Source: Oscillatoria nigro-viridis PCC 7112 (GTDB lineage Bacteria; Cyanobacteriota; Cyanobacteriia; Cyanobacteriales; Microcoleaceae). From it: a stretch of 64,000 nt of DNA. A model generated the notes under the pieces. It had not been told where the DNA came from and did no database searches. It was given only the letters and a program-made list of their open reading frames with translations. Position numbers and translations under genes: made by a program. Within the stretch, counting starts at the first letter, position 1; the number at the start of each line of letters is the position of its first letter. Shown here one piece after another: positions 54,847 to 63,747 of the stretch. The DNA is taken from NCBI RefSeq assembly GCF_000317475.1, contig NC_019729.1, positions 3,300,501 through 3,364,500 of the forward strand, read 5' to 3'.

Positions 54847-57414
54847 ATGTCAACAGCTACTCGAACACCGAAAGTAAGCGTAATTATACCTGTATATAAT
54901 GGCGATCGCTACATCGTACAAGCGGTGGAGAGCGCCCTCAGTCAAACTTTTACTAATTTGGAGATTATAGTTGTAGACGATGGTTCAACAGATCGCACGC
55001 AGCAAGTATTGCAACCTTATTTTGACAGAATTCGCTACATTTATCAGGAAAACCAAGGAGTCGGGGTAGCCCGGAATAGTGCTTGCCAACTAGCGCAAGG
55101 CGAGTTTTTGGCATTTCTAGATGCCGATGACTATTTCCTACCATCCAAGCTAGAGAAACAGGTAGCTTGCTTTGATGCCGATCCCACCTTAGATATGGTG
55201 CAAACAGGTTGGGTGATCGTCGATGAAACCGGGCGAGAGATTTCGGCTGTCAAGCCTTGGCAGCAAGCGTCACAATTAGATTTAGAAAGCTTTATTCTAT
55301 ATAAATGTGTGCGGCCGAGTGCGATGATTATGCGCCGAAAGTGGTGGGAAAAATTGGGAGGTTTCGATTCTCAATTTCCACTAGCAGAAGATTTAGACTT
55401 TACCTTGCGTTTAGCTTTAAAGGGGTGCAAAGCAGTTTGGTTAGAAGAGACACTTACCTGTTATCGCCAGCACAATTCTAATCTCATGTCAAGCGGCTTT
55501 CGCCTAATGAAGAATATAGAAATTGTGATGAAACAATTTTTCGCTCGACCCGATTTGCCTCAGTCAATCCGGCAGTTAAAAAACCAGGAACGCTATCAAT
55601 GCTTAAAGTGGCTGGCATGGCGGATGTATCGCGACGGTCATCTAACAGAGATGGCTCAGTGTTTAGAAAAGTCATTGCAATATACGCCTTTTTCGCCCAC
55701 AAAAACAGTCTTAAATTGGCTGGAAAGTTTTCAGATGGCTTCTGAAGAATATGGTGAAAATTTTGATGCTTATTCGCTGAGTAAGTTAGCGGAATGGCAA
55801 GACATAATTGTGATGGTGATGACTAATCCACCCCAATCTCAACAGAGTTCTATTCCCACAGCTTCAAAAGCGCGTGAAGCGAAGCTATCCCGTAGGGAAA
55901 CGCACATTTTACTCTACAACACGGACGATCCGGGCGTGGGAGGATTAGCGCAATACAATCATGCCATTCTCTGTCAGTTAGCCCTATTAGGCTATCGAGT
56001 CACTTGCGTGCAAACCAAACATTCTAGCCCCTTGCTTGAGCGAGAACGAGAGTTAGGTATAGAACACTTGTGGCTGGATTTTAGCGGTCATAAAGATTTA
56101 CAGCGGGTGTTAAGAAATACTCAGGATGCACGAGAGATTTTTGCTAGCAATAAACCCGATCTGATTATTTTTAGCGATGGTTGGCCATTTTCCAATTTTG
56201 CTGCTAAACAGGTAGTTATTCAAATGGGAATACCATACATGATGGTGATCGGGTTAGTTATGCCAGAACACGCAACTTTTGCCTGCGGGGATGTAGTGCC
56301 TTATGTAGAAGGAGTGCTCTACCACTGCCTGCAAGCTAGAGCCTTGATTGTGGGCGCTTACGAACATTTGAATTTATTGTGCCAACATTTCAAGTTGCCA
56401 AAAGAGCGAGGACAAGTGATTTACTTGGGGCGTTCTCCTGAATATTTTGCACCTCCTAATGCTGCTGCTCGTCAACGCCTGCGACAAGAAATAGGAATTC
56501 CTGAAGATGCGATTGTCTGTTTCACATCTGCTCGATTGGCATCGATTAAAGGGCATCGATATCAGATTGAAGCAATCAAGCAGTTGCAGCAGTCTCCTGT
56601 GTGGTCTAAACTGTATTTTGTTTGGGCAGGAACTGGTGAGGGAAGCGCTGACAATGTAGAAATAGAATTGAGGGAAACTATTAAAGAGTTAGGGGCGAGC
56701 GATCGCGTGAAGGCGATCGGACAGCGCTGGGATATCCTAGATTGGCTGGATGCTAGCGACATATTCATTTTGACATCTCTGGCAGATGGAACGCCTTCTT
56801 TTGCAGTCATGGAAGCGATGGCTAAAGGATTGCCGATAGTTGCAACGGCTGTGGGCGGCATTCCTGAAGGGCTTGGCGATACGGGGAAATTGTTGCCCGA
56901 TCCGAATACCGATCCAGACGGAACCGCGAGGGAATTGGCGAAAACTGTAGAAGCTTGGGCGATGAATCCAGAATTGCGGCATCAAATCGGTCAAGCTTGC
57001 AAGCAGCGGGCCGAAAAACTGTTTAAAGAGGAACGGATGTTGGCAGAGTCGATTGAGGCGATCGAAAAAGCTTTAGTTTGCGATCGCCAAACAGATGAAT
57101 TTGTTACTCAAAAAGAGGTACAGGGGTCAATAACGAAGATAGAAAGCCGGGTGCATTACAGCTCTTTAGTGTGGAATGCTTGGCAGGCTTACTGTCAAGA
57201 AGATCTAAGCGGAATGCAGAAGTCGCTTCAAGAATCTTTGAAGTACACACCTTTTTTGACTACAGAAACGCTCTTAAACTGGGTAGAATATTTTGCCAAT
57301 TTTTCCTCAGCTAAAGGGCATTATTTAGATACATATTCTCTAATTAACTCAGCAGAATGGCAACAATTAGTCCAGGAATTACAGGGTATTGAATCTGTAT
57401 TTTATGCACGCTAA
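54847..57414 (+). CDS. bifunctional glycosyltransferase: GT2 plus GT4
   Basis: An 855-residue protein. An N-terminal GT-A/GT2 domain (about 8-240) has VSVIIPVYNGDRYIVQAVES, VVDDGSTD and the metal site FLDADDYF, with acceptor-side PLAEDLDFTLRLAL. A helical linker (240-340) follows. A C-terminal GT-B/GT4 domain (about 350-740) has GVGGLAQYNHAI, the donor region FTSARLASIKGHRYQIEAIK and LADGTPSFAVMEAMAKGLPI. A helical tail (LVWNAWQAYCQEDLSGMQKS) repeats a motif also seen after the GT2 part. It would add two sugars in a surface-glycan pathway. Residues 343-351 (AREAKLSRR) are encoded by a 26-bp interspersed element in the linker. Confidence 0.9.
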   Translation: MSTATRTPKVSVIIPVYNGDRYIVQAVESALSQTFTNLEIIVVDDGSTDRTQQVLQPYFDRIRYIYQENQGVGVARNSACQLAQGEFLAFLDADDYFLPSKLEKQVACFDADPTLDMVQTGWVIVDETGREISAVKPWQQASQLDLESFILYKCVRPSAMIMRRKWWEKLGGFDSQFPLAEDLDFTLRLALKGCKAVWLEETLTCYRQHNSNLMSSGFRLMKNIEIVMKQFFARPDLPQSIRQLKNQERYQCLKWLAWRMYRDGHLTEMAQCLEKSLQYTPFSPTKTVLNWLESFQMASEEYGENFDAYSLSKLAEWQDIIVMVMTNPPQSQQSSIPTASKAREAKLSRRETHILLYNTDDPGVGGLAQYNHAILCQLALLGYRVTCVQTKHSSPLLERERELGIEHLWLDFSGHKDLQRVLRNTQDAREIFASNKPDLIIFSDGWPFSNFAAKQVVIQMGIPYMMVIGLVMPEHATFACGDVVPYVEGVLYHCLQARALIVGAYEHLNLLCQHFKLPKERGQVIYLGRSPEYFAPPNAAARQRLRQEIGIPEDAIVCFTSARLASIKGHRYQIEAIKQLQQSPVWSKLYFVWAGTGEGSADNVEIELRETIKELGASDRVKAIGQRWDILDWLDASDIFILTSLADGTPSFAVMEAMAKGLPIVATAVGGIPEGLGDTGKLLPDPNTDPDGTARELAKTVEAWAMNPELRHQIGQACKQRAEKLFKEERMLAESIEAIEKALVCDRQTDEFVTQKEVQGSITKIESRVHYSSLVWNAWQAYCQEDLSGMQKSLQESLKYTPFLTTETLLNWVEYFANFSSAKGHYLDTYSLINSAEWQQLVQELQGIESVFYAR
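55873..55898. repeat. 26-bp palindromic interspersed element, copy 2 (in a glycosyltransferase gene)
   Basis: CGTGAAGCGAAGC plus TATCCCGTAGGGA, the exact reverse complement of 30055-30080. It lies in frame in the linker between GT2 and GT4 domains. The paralogous gene at 57563 has unrelated sequence at this point (SSTSPPPRQ), so the insertion is recent. Confidence 0.9.
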
Positions 57415-57464
57415 AATACCAGATTGACATTTCAAATTCGGATTGCTGTCAGCATTAGAATTGC

Positions 57465-57503
57465 ATCTGCCTTCTGCTTTCTGCCTTCTGCCTTCTGCCT
57501 GAC
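57465..57503. repeat. TTCTGCC heptamer array
   Basis: Five units of CTTCTGC/TTTCTGC/CTTCTGC in the gap between the two glycosyltransferase genes. The same class as the heptamers at 22273. Confidence 0.75.
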
Positions 57504-57562
57504 CTCCGTTACGTCCGTTTCATAATCCGTTGCCGAACCCTTCCCGATCACCGATAAAATTC

Positions 57563-60500
57563 ATGTCAATAGCAAATCCGACACCGCGAGTAAGTGTAAT
57601 TATTCCAGCATATAATGGCGATCGCTACATCGCACAAGCGGTAGAAAGCGTCATCAGCCAAACCTATAAAAACTGGGAAATTATCGTCGTAGACGACGGT
57701 TCAAGCGACGACACCCGACAAGTATTGCAGCCTTATTTTGACAAAATTCGCTATGTTTATCAGGAAAACCAAGGAGTAGCTGCCGCCCGCAACCGAGGAA
57801 TTCAGGAATCCCGAGGTGAATTAATTGCTTTTTTAGATCAAGATGACTTTTTCTTGTCAGATAAGTTGGCTGGACAAGTTGCGTTATTTGACGCTCAGCC
57901 ATCACTAGGAATTGTTAATAGTGGCTGGCGAATTGTTAAAGAGCAAGGCGAAAGTATTTGCGATATAAAACCCTGGGAATACTTTCCTCAGCTCGACTTA
58001 AAAACCTGGATTGTTTATATGCCCCTACTTCCCAGCGCCATGATGTTTTCGCGGGCGTGGCTGGAACGAGTCGGTGGCTTTGATTCTCAGTATGATTCAG
58101 TAGATGATGCCGACTTAATTGTGCGTTTATCACTATCTGGGTGCGAAGCTGTTTGGTTACCTCAAGTGACAGTATGCTACCGCCAGCACGGGCAAAATGT
58201 CTCCATCCAGAGAGCGCTAAAACAGGCAAGCCTTAGTATTAAATTAAAGCAAAATTTCTTCAGTATAGCCGACTTGCCAGAGGATATCCGCCAATTAGAA
58301 AAGCAGGCTTTTTATGAAGCTCTGACATGGATGGCTTGGCAACTTTACTACAGCGGCTATCCGGCAGAAATGACTGAGTATTTGCAAAAATCTTTAGATT
58401 ATACCCCGTACTCCCTGACAGCAACTATAGCAGATTGGGTAAAGCGCATCACTGAAATTGCTAAGACCTACGGCTGCAATATCGATGCAATTTGTATCAG
58501 AAAATTACCAGAATGGAAAGATTTAATGGATAGTATTATTACTCCCCAAAAAGTGCGCGTTAGTGTCATCATCCCGGCTTACAACTGCGAGCGCTACATT
58601 GTCAGAGCCGTAGAGAGTGTTCTGGGCCAGACTTATCAAAACTGGGAAATTATCGTCGTAGACGACGGTTCAACTGACAACACTCGCCAAGTCTTAGCAC
58701 CCTACCTCGATTTAATTCAGTATGTTTATCAAGAAAATCAAGGAGCAGCAATTGCTCGAAATCATGCTTGTAAGTTAGCAAAAGGGGAATTTTTAGCTTT
58801 TCTAGATGCTGACGACTTCTTCCTACCAGAAAAACTCGAAAAACAAGTAGCTTGCTTTGACGCTGACCCCACATTAGATATGGTGCAAACAGGTTGGGTC
58901 ATCGTTGGCAAAAACGACGAAGGCATCTATGGAGTAAAGCCTTGGGAAGAAGCACCAAAATTAGATTTAGAAGCCTTTGTTTTGTACAAATCAGTGCGGC
59001 CCAGCGCCATGATGCTGCGGCGAGAGTGGTGGGAACGCTTGGGAGGTTTCGATCGTCGCTTGCCGCCAACCGAAGATTTAGATTTTGTCCTACGTTTAGC
59101 TTTAAAAGGCTGCAAGTCAGTTTGGTTAAAAGAGATATTAACCTGCTATCGTCAGCACGACAGCAATATCATGTCTAACGGCTCCAAATTAATGAAAAAT
59201 ACGGAAATTTTGATGGAGCAATTTTTCGCGCGGCCAGATTTGCCTCAGCGTATCCGTGACTTGAAACGCGCGGAACGTTACAAGTGTTTCGTATGGATAG
59301 CATGGCGGATGTACCGCGACGGATATTTGGCAGAAATGGTCGAAAGTCTGGAAAAATCTCTGTATTACACTCGTTTGACAGGCACTGAAACTGTTTTTAA
59401 TTGGCTGGAAACTTTTAAGGGGGTTTCGGAACAGTACGGCTACAACTTTGATGCCTATGCCTTAACCAATTTACAGGAATGGCAAGACATAGTGGCGATC
59501 GCAGCGAACAATCCTTATCAGTTTCAATCCGCTCCCAGTTCGACTTCTCCGCCGCCAAGACAGCACGTACTCCTGTACACAGAAGACTCAGGAGTCGGCG
59601 GTTTGGCTCAGTTTAACCACTCGCTGATGTGTAAATTAGCTGCCGATGGCTACCGAGTTACCAGCGTTCAAAGTCAAGCTTCTAACCCTTTAATTATTGA
59701 ACAAAAACAGCTCGGCATCGAACATATTTGGCTAGAGTTCGACACGATGAAAGAGTTTTTGCGAATAGCTTACAATTTGGATGATGCTCAAAAGATTTAC
59801 GCCCAGGCTCGACCGGATTTAATTATATTTAGTGACGGCTGGCCGATGGCTAACTTTGCAGCTAAACAAGTTGCGATCGAGCAAAATATACCGTACATAA
59901 TCAGTCTGGGTTATATCAATCGCAATTATGAAACCTTCGATCGCGGCGATCAAATTCCCTATTTCGATGCAGTTGCCTACCAGTACATTGTAGCCAAAGC
60001 AGCAGTAGCAGTTTCCCACGAGAATTTAAACTTGTTCCAAAGTCTATTTAAAGCGCGTCTAGAACGAGGAAAAGTAATCTATTATGGCAGACCAAATAGT
60101 TATTTTGAGCCGCCGAATCTTTCCACTCGCCAACGCCTGCGTCAAGAACAAGGAATCCCTGAAAATGCTGTGGTTTGTTTTACGGCGGCGAGATTGACTC
60201 CAATTAAAGGATATCAGTATCAATTGCAGGCGATCGCCCAATTGAAAAATCGTCCAATTTGGTCCCAAATTTACTTTGTTTGGGCCGGGCCTGGGTCTAC
60301 TACTCACGACAATATGGAACCTGAATTAAGAGCAACGGTGAGCAAATTGGGAGTAGAAGAACAGGTTAAATTCTTAGGACAGCGCTGGGATATTGCCGAT
60401 TGGCTAGATGCCAGCGACATCTTTATTTTATCTTCCCAAGCAGAAGGAATGCCGCTAGCAATTATGGAAGCAATGGCGAAAGGATTGCCCGTAATTGCCA

Positions 60501-61075
60501 CAGCAGTCAGCGGGATTCCTGAAGAATTGGGAGATACGGGAAAGTTGCTCCCCGATCCTACAATCGACCCAGAAGGAACAGTAAAAGAGTTGGTACAAAC
60601 GGTGGAAATATGGGCAGAAAATCCGGAATCGCGCCGACTTGCAGGACAAGCGTGCAAAGCGCGAGCCCAAGAACTATTCAAAGAAGAACGGATGCTTCGG
60701 GAATATGGAGAAATAATTGAACAGGCATTTGTAAGTGACGGTGAGAGCGACAGTTTCTCTATTAGTCCGAAACTCAAAAAGCAGGTACAGCAAGTTGATA
60801 GCCTGCTGAAATACTATTATTTAGTGTGGAAAGCTTGGGAGGCTTACAATCGAGGAGATATGTCCGAGATGGCGAGTAATTTGCAATCTGCTTGGGCCTG
60901 CACGCCTTATTTTACCACAGAAACTATCTTTGATTGGGTGAAAAATTTTGGCATTTTTGCAGCAGAAAAAGGAGTTCCCTTCGATACCAACGAGCTGATC
61001 AAATCCCGCTCGTGGCAACAAGTGATAGAATCAATACAGGGTTTTGAAGTGTTTTCATCTGTTCGTTACAACTGA
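57563..61075 (+). CDS. trifunctional glycosyltransferase: GT2-GT2-GT4
   Basis: I choose ATG 57563 (MSIANPTPRVSVIIPAYNGD); the frame is open upstream to a TTG at 57530. The product is 1170 residues. First GT2 (about 10-240) with FLDQDDFF, helical linker, second GT2 (about 330-560) with FLDADDFF and PTEDLDFVLRLAL, then GT4 (about 670-1060) with GVGGLAQFNHSL, FTAARLTPIKGYQYQLQAIA and AEGMPLAIMEAMAKGLPVIA, and a helical tail. The second GT2 plus GT4 is colinear with the whole 54847 protein (shared EKQVACFDADPTLDMVQTGW), so the genes arose by tandem duplication with gain of one GT2 unit. Separated by 148 nt containing TTCTGCC repeats; likely one operon. Confidence 0.9.
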   Translation: MSIANPTPRVSVIIPAYNGDRYIAQAVESVISQTYKNWEIIVVDDGSSDDTRQVLQPYFDKIRYVYQENQGVAAARNRGIQESRGELIAFLDQDDFFLSDKLAGQVALFDAQPSLGIVNSGWRIVKEQGESICDIKPWEYFPQLDLKTWIVYMPLLPSAMMFSRAWLERVGGFDSQYDSVDDADLIVRLSLSGCEAVWLPQVTVCYRQHGQNVSIQRALKQASLSIKLKQNFFSIADLPEDIRQLEKQAFYEALTWMAWQLYYSGYPAEMTEYLQKSLDYTPYSLTATIADWVKRITEIAKTYGCNIDAICIRKLPEWKDLMDSIITPQKVRVSVIIPAYNCERYIVRAVESVLGQTYQNWEIIVVDDGSTDNTRQVLAPYLDLIQYVYQENQGAAIARNHACKLAKGEFLAFLDADDFFLPEKLEKQVACFDADPTLDMVQTGWVIVGKNDEGIYGVKPWEEAPKLDLEAFVLYKSVRPSAMMLRREWWERLGGFDRRLPPTEDLDFVLRLALKGCKSVWLKEILTCYRQHDSNIMSNGSKLMKNTEILMEQFFARPDLPQRIRDLKRAERYKCFVWIAWRMYRDGYLAEMVESLEKSLYYTRLTGTETVFNWLETFKGVSEQYGYNFDAYALTNLQEWQDIVAIAANNPYQFQSAPSSTSPPPRQHVLLYTEDSGVGGLAQFNHSLMCKLAADGYRVTSVQSQASNPLIIEQKQLGIEHIWLEFDTMKEFLRIAYNLDDAQKIYAQARPDLIIFSDGWPMANFAAKQVAIEQNIPYIISLGYINRNYETFDRGDQIPYFDAVAYQYIVAKAAVAVSHENLNLFQSLFKARLERGKVIYYGRPNSYFEPPNLSTRQRLRQEQGIPENAVVCFTAARLTPIKGYQYQLQAIAQLKNRPIWSQIYFVWAGPGSTTHDNMEPELRATVSKLGVEEQVKFLGQRWDIADWLDASDIFILSSQAEGMPLAIMEAMAKGLPVIATAVSGIPEELGDTGKLLPDPTIDPEGTVKELVQTVEIWAENPESRRLAGQACKARAQELFKEERMLREYGEIIEQAFVSDGESDSFSISPKLKKQVQQVDSLLKYYYLVWKAWEAYNRGDMSEMASNLQSAWACTPYFTTETIFDWVKNFGIFAAEKGVPFDTNELIKSRSWQQVIESIQGFEVFSSVRYN

Positions 61076-61142
61076 GCTCTTGCAGCAGTCTTAGGAACGG
61101 GCTATCCGGCCCATTCCACAAAACATCAACCAAACAAAAGAT

Positions 61143-62471
61143 ATGCAATTTACATTCAAGTTCCCACGTATTAATAAACTGCTGCCAATTTGTTTAGCTA
61201 TTGTCACTCTCCTGTTAATCACATATTTGGGACAGCAACCAACAGTTGCCCAACTGCGATCGAACGTTACAGTAGATTTTGGACAGCCAGCCACCGGTAC
61301 AATTTCCATGAGTGGCATCCTGCACGGAATCGACACCAGCAAGCCGCCGGATAGTTCTATCAAACCCTTGCAGCCCAAACTTTGGCGGGCGGGGAGACTC
61401 GATATTTACGATCGAGTAATCGCCAGCGGAGCCGAGTTTCAGTTAGTAGTTAGCGACTTGTGGGGCTACGGTAGCAATCCCAATGGCTGGCCCTATCAAA
61501 ACTACCCCGCGTGGGAAGCATTCATCCGACAGTTAGCCCAGCAAAATAAAGGCAAAAAAATCATTTGGGATGTATGGAATGAGCCAGATTGGAAAGATCC
61601 ATTTTGGAATGGAAGCAGAGAACAATTCTTTGAAACTTACAAAAGAGCTTACAAAATTTTGCGGGAAGAACTGGGGCCGTCAGCAATGATTGGCGGACCG
61701 AGCCTCGGCCGCTACAGCAAAGAATATCTCGCCGCTTTTTTGGATTACTGCAAGGCTAACAAACTTGAAGTAAACTTCCTCTCATGGCACGAACTTAACG
61801 ACACGATGATTTTATTTGTTGACGATCACGTAATTGAGGCTAAACGCAATTTTCAGCAAAGTCCCTCTTACAAGGAACTGAAATTACAAAAAATTTACGT
61901 CAACGAAATTGTCGGGAACTTAGCGCAGTACCAGCCGGGGGAAATCTTAGGTTATTTGTATAACTTAGAGTATGCAAAAGCTGACGGTGCTTGCAGAGCT
62001 TGTTGGGAGAGTAAAGGGCCAAATAAAGTTAGCAATTGCTTCAACAATACGCTGAGTGGGATGGTGACGCCTAATACTTTTGAGCCGAGAGCAGCTTGGT
62101 GGACTTACAAAGCTTATGCTGACGGAGTTAATTCGCGGGTGCGGAGTTGGTCAAATAACAATCGCCTTGTCGCTTTAGCCAGCAAGTCCAATCCTGAAGG
62201 TAAAGCACAGATACTGTTAGGTTATTTCGACCCCAATTTTTCCTCAGCAACAACGGTAACATTAACCCTCGGAAATTTGGAGCAGCTAGGTATTCAAAGA
62301 GGTCAGAAAATTACTCTAAAATTAGAAAAAATTCCCAACAATCAAGAAGGAGCCGTGCCAAAGCTTGTCACCGTTAAAGAAGAAAGTTTGTCGGTGGGTA
62401 GCGGCAGCTTGGCTTATGTTATCCCTAATTTCAACGTCCACGAAGGCTACTTATTGACGGTTAGCAAATGA
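61143..62471 (+). CDS. secreted clan GH-A glycoside hydrolase (GH39/xylosidase-like)
   Basis: A 442-residue protein. Residues 1-37 form a signal peptide or N-terminal anchor (INKLLPICLAIVTLLLITYL; VAQ at the end). The TIM-barrel catalytic region has acid/base Glu in IIWDVWNEPDWKD and nucleophile Glu in KIYVNEIVGNLAQY, plus MIGGPSLGRYSKEYLAAFLD; this pattern fits GH39-type or related clan GH-A enzymes. A beta-sandwich tail (about 350-442; KAQILLGYFDPNFSSATTVT) follows. Probably trims or releases the polysaccharide made by the upstream glycosyltransferases, 67 nt away on the same strand. Exact specificity cannot be read. Confidence 0.82.
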   Translation: MQFTFKFPRINKLLPICLAIVTLLLITYLGQQPTVAQLRSNVTVDFGQPATGTISMSGILHGIDTSKPPDSSIKPLQPKLWRAGRLDIYDRVIASGAEFQLVVSDLWGYGSNPNGWPYQNYPAWEAFIRQLAQQNKGKKIIWDVWNEPDWKDPFWNGSREQFFETYKRAYKILREELGPSAMIGGPSLGRYSKEYLAAFLDYCKANKLEVNFLSWHELNDTMILFVDDHVIEAKRNFQQSPSYKELKLQKIYVNEIVGNLAQYQPGEILGYLYNLEYAKADGACRACWESKGPNKVSNCFNNTLSGMVTPNTFEPRAAWWTYKAYADGVNSRVRSWSNNNRLVALASKSNPEGKAQILLGYFDPNFSSATTVTLTLGNLEQLGIQRGQKITLKLEKIPNNQEGAVPKLVTVKEESLSVGSGSLAYVIPNFNVHEGYLLTVSK

Positions 62472-62497
62472 GCTTGATTTGAAGAGAAATCGCGGGG

Positions 62498-62559
62498 TGG
62501 GGGCGGGTTTATTTAACCTATCTGTACTTTTTGAGGCTGGTGGTGAACCCGCCCCTACG
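62498..62559. repeat. MITE-like palindrome, GTAGGGGCGGGTT family, copy 3
   Basis: The ends are GTGGGGGCGGGTTTATT and GGTGAACCCGCCCCTAC. It lies 27 nt after the glycoside hydrolase stop. Same orientation as copy 2. Confidence 0.82.
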
Positions 62560-62596
62560 GATTTATCGATCGCGCGGTAGCTGATGTCAGTAGAGT

Positions 62597-62896
62597 TTAG
62601 CTGGGATTATTCAAAGATTTTTGTACGGATTCCAACCATTCTCTGACTGTTTGATTTTCGGATTGTGGGTCGTAGTAACACCCTAATTCATCGAGGATAA
62701 ATGCTTCTAAATCGGATGGGGCGATCGGCATTTCTAGCAGTTTGCTGAGCTCTTGCGATGCAGCTTCAACACTTGGGCGCGGTTCGCTGCTGCGGTAGTT
62801 GTTCACTACATCGCTGGGAGTGTCAGCTTCTAACGGCCAGTCTTGGTGAAAGTAGGAACTGAAAAATTGGGTTAAATGAGGAAATTGATTTATCAT
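62597..62896 (-). CDS. contact-dependent growth inhibition immunity-like protein
   Basis: A 99-residue acidic protein. INQFPHLTQFFSSYFHQDWP is the hallmark start of a CdiI-type immunity family (YFHQDW). DLEAFILDELGCYYDPQSEN and VREWLESVQKSLN complete the pattern. No signal peptide, as expected for a cytoplasmic antidote. The start overlaps the end of the toxin gene by 4 nt (ATGA type), so the two are translationally coupled. It is predicted to bind and block the RNase-A-like toxin encoded upstream. Confidence 0.78.
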   Translation of the reverse strand: MINQFPHLTQFFSSYFHQDWPLEADTPSDVVNNYRSSEPRPSVEAASQELSKLLEMPIAPSDLEAFILDELGCYYDPQSENQTVREWLESVQKSLNNPS

Positions 62897-63432
62897 TGGG
62901 GATAGGCTGTGAGAATAAAGTATCCGGGAGGTAATTTGACGCTGCGCTGGAGGACGATTCTCAGGCGAGATGTTGAAGTTGCTTTGGATGCGCGGCGACG
63001 CAGAGTAATGCCAATTATTCTGTTGGCGTTGTAGTCGATCGTATAACGATTACCTCGACTTTTCACCCAAGAGTCGATCGCACTTTGGTTTCTGTTCATT
63101 GCTTCTGCAATAGCCGCTTCGGCGACGGAAAGGTTAGTAAAAGAAGATGCTGCAGAAATTGTCGTTTCGCTTGCGAGTCGCTGTGCTAGTTGTGCTTCTG
63201 TTTTACCAACGTGTCTCTCTAAAGTGTGTCCTCCTGCTGATTCGTGAAAGTCTAATCCGCCGCCCGGTATGTTGGGAACAAAAGCTACGGTGGTTTGTGG
63301 TATAGTTGAGCCTTCCAGTGCAACAACCGTGGCGTAAACACCAGGTATAGCCGATTGGAATAATATAATTATTGAGGCGATCGCACAGAGGATACCTAAA
63401 AACTTTTTTAGGCGATCGAGTTGATTTTTCAT
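62893..63432 (-). CDS. secreted RNase A-like toxin (CdiA-CT RNase A fold), stand-alone
   Basis: A 179-residue protein with SD AGAAAGAGA upstream. Signal peptide: basic start KNQLDRLKK, hydrophobic 11-29, cleavage probably after VYA34. The mature part starts with a short linker, then GGHTLERHVGKTEAQLAQRL (about 67-86), SAASSFTNLSVAEAAIAEAM and the end GYFILTAYPQ, the pattern of bacterial CdiA-CT RNase A domains. Candidate catalytic residues H74, R85, T175 and Y177 keep the spacing I recall for the Yersinia toxin (His175, Arg186, Thr276, Tyr278). Unusually, it is not the tail of a large CdiA or other polymorphic toxin: it is a complete, Sec-exported mini-toxin followed by its immunity gene. Confidence 0.8.
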   Translation of the reverse strand: MKNQLDRLKKFLGILCAIASIIILFQSAIPGVYATVVALEGSTIPQTTVAFVPNIPGGGLDFHESAGGHTLERHVGKTEAQLAQRLASETTISAASSFTNLSVAEAAIAEAMNRNQSAIDSWVKSRGNRYTIDYNANRIIGITLRRRASKATSTSRLRIVLQRSVKLPPGYFILTAYPQ

Positions 63433-63747
63433 TGCTGTTGAATCTCTTTCTTAGATTTAGTATAAATGATTGCTGTTTTTTTGTCTGTTTGTTAATCGAC
63501 TATTAGTAATTTTAAAATTGTGCTGTATTCAAATATACTGTCGGCCGTACCACCCTACTATTAGTTATAAGTTCGCGCAATTTTTAAATACATTGTTCTC
63601 CGCGCGCACCCTACGATTATTGAGAATAGTTCGTGATTTCTGTTGTTTACAAAGCTTCACTCACTATGAGAAAAAGTTAATAATTCTTTGAATAAATCAC
63701 TGATGATTAATGATAAATTAATTTATCATCTTTAAAAAAATGAAAAA
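63433..63747. other. 315-nt divergent intergenic region
   Basis: Between the leftward toxin gene and rightward rfbF. It includes a single TAAGGTGCG-family end (GCGCGCACCCTACG, about 63601-63614) and a weak A/T-rich palindrome just upstream of rfbF (AATTTATCATTAATC-like arms, about 63700-63730). I see no gene. Confidence 0.5.

Noticed and set aside
63470..63691. 73-codon open frame between toxin and rfbF
   Set aside because: Runs through intergenic repeat ends and has no coding features.
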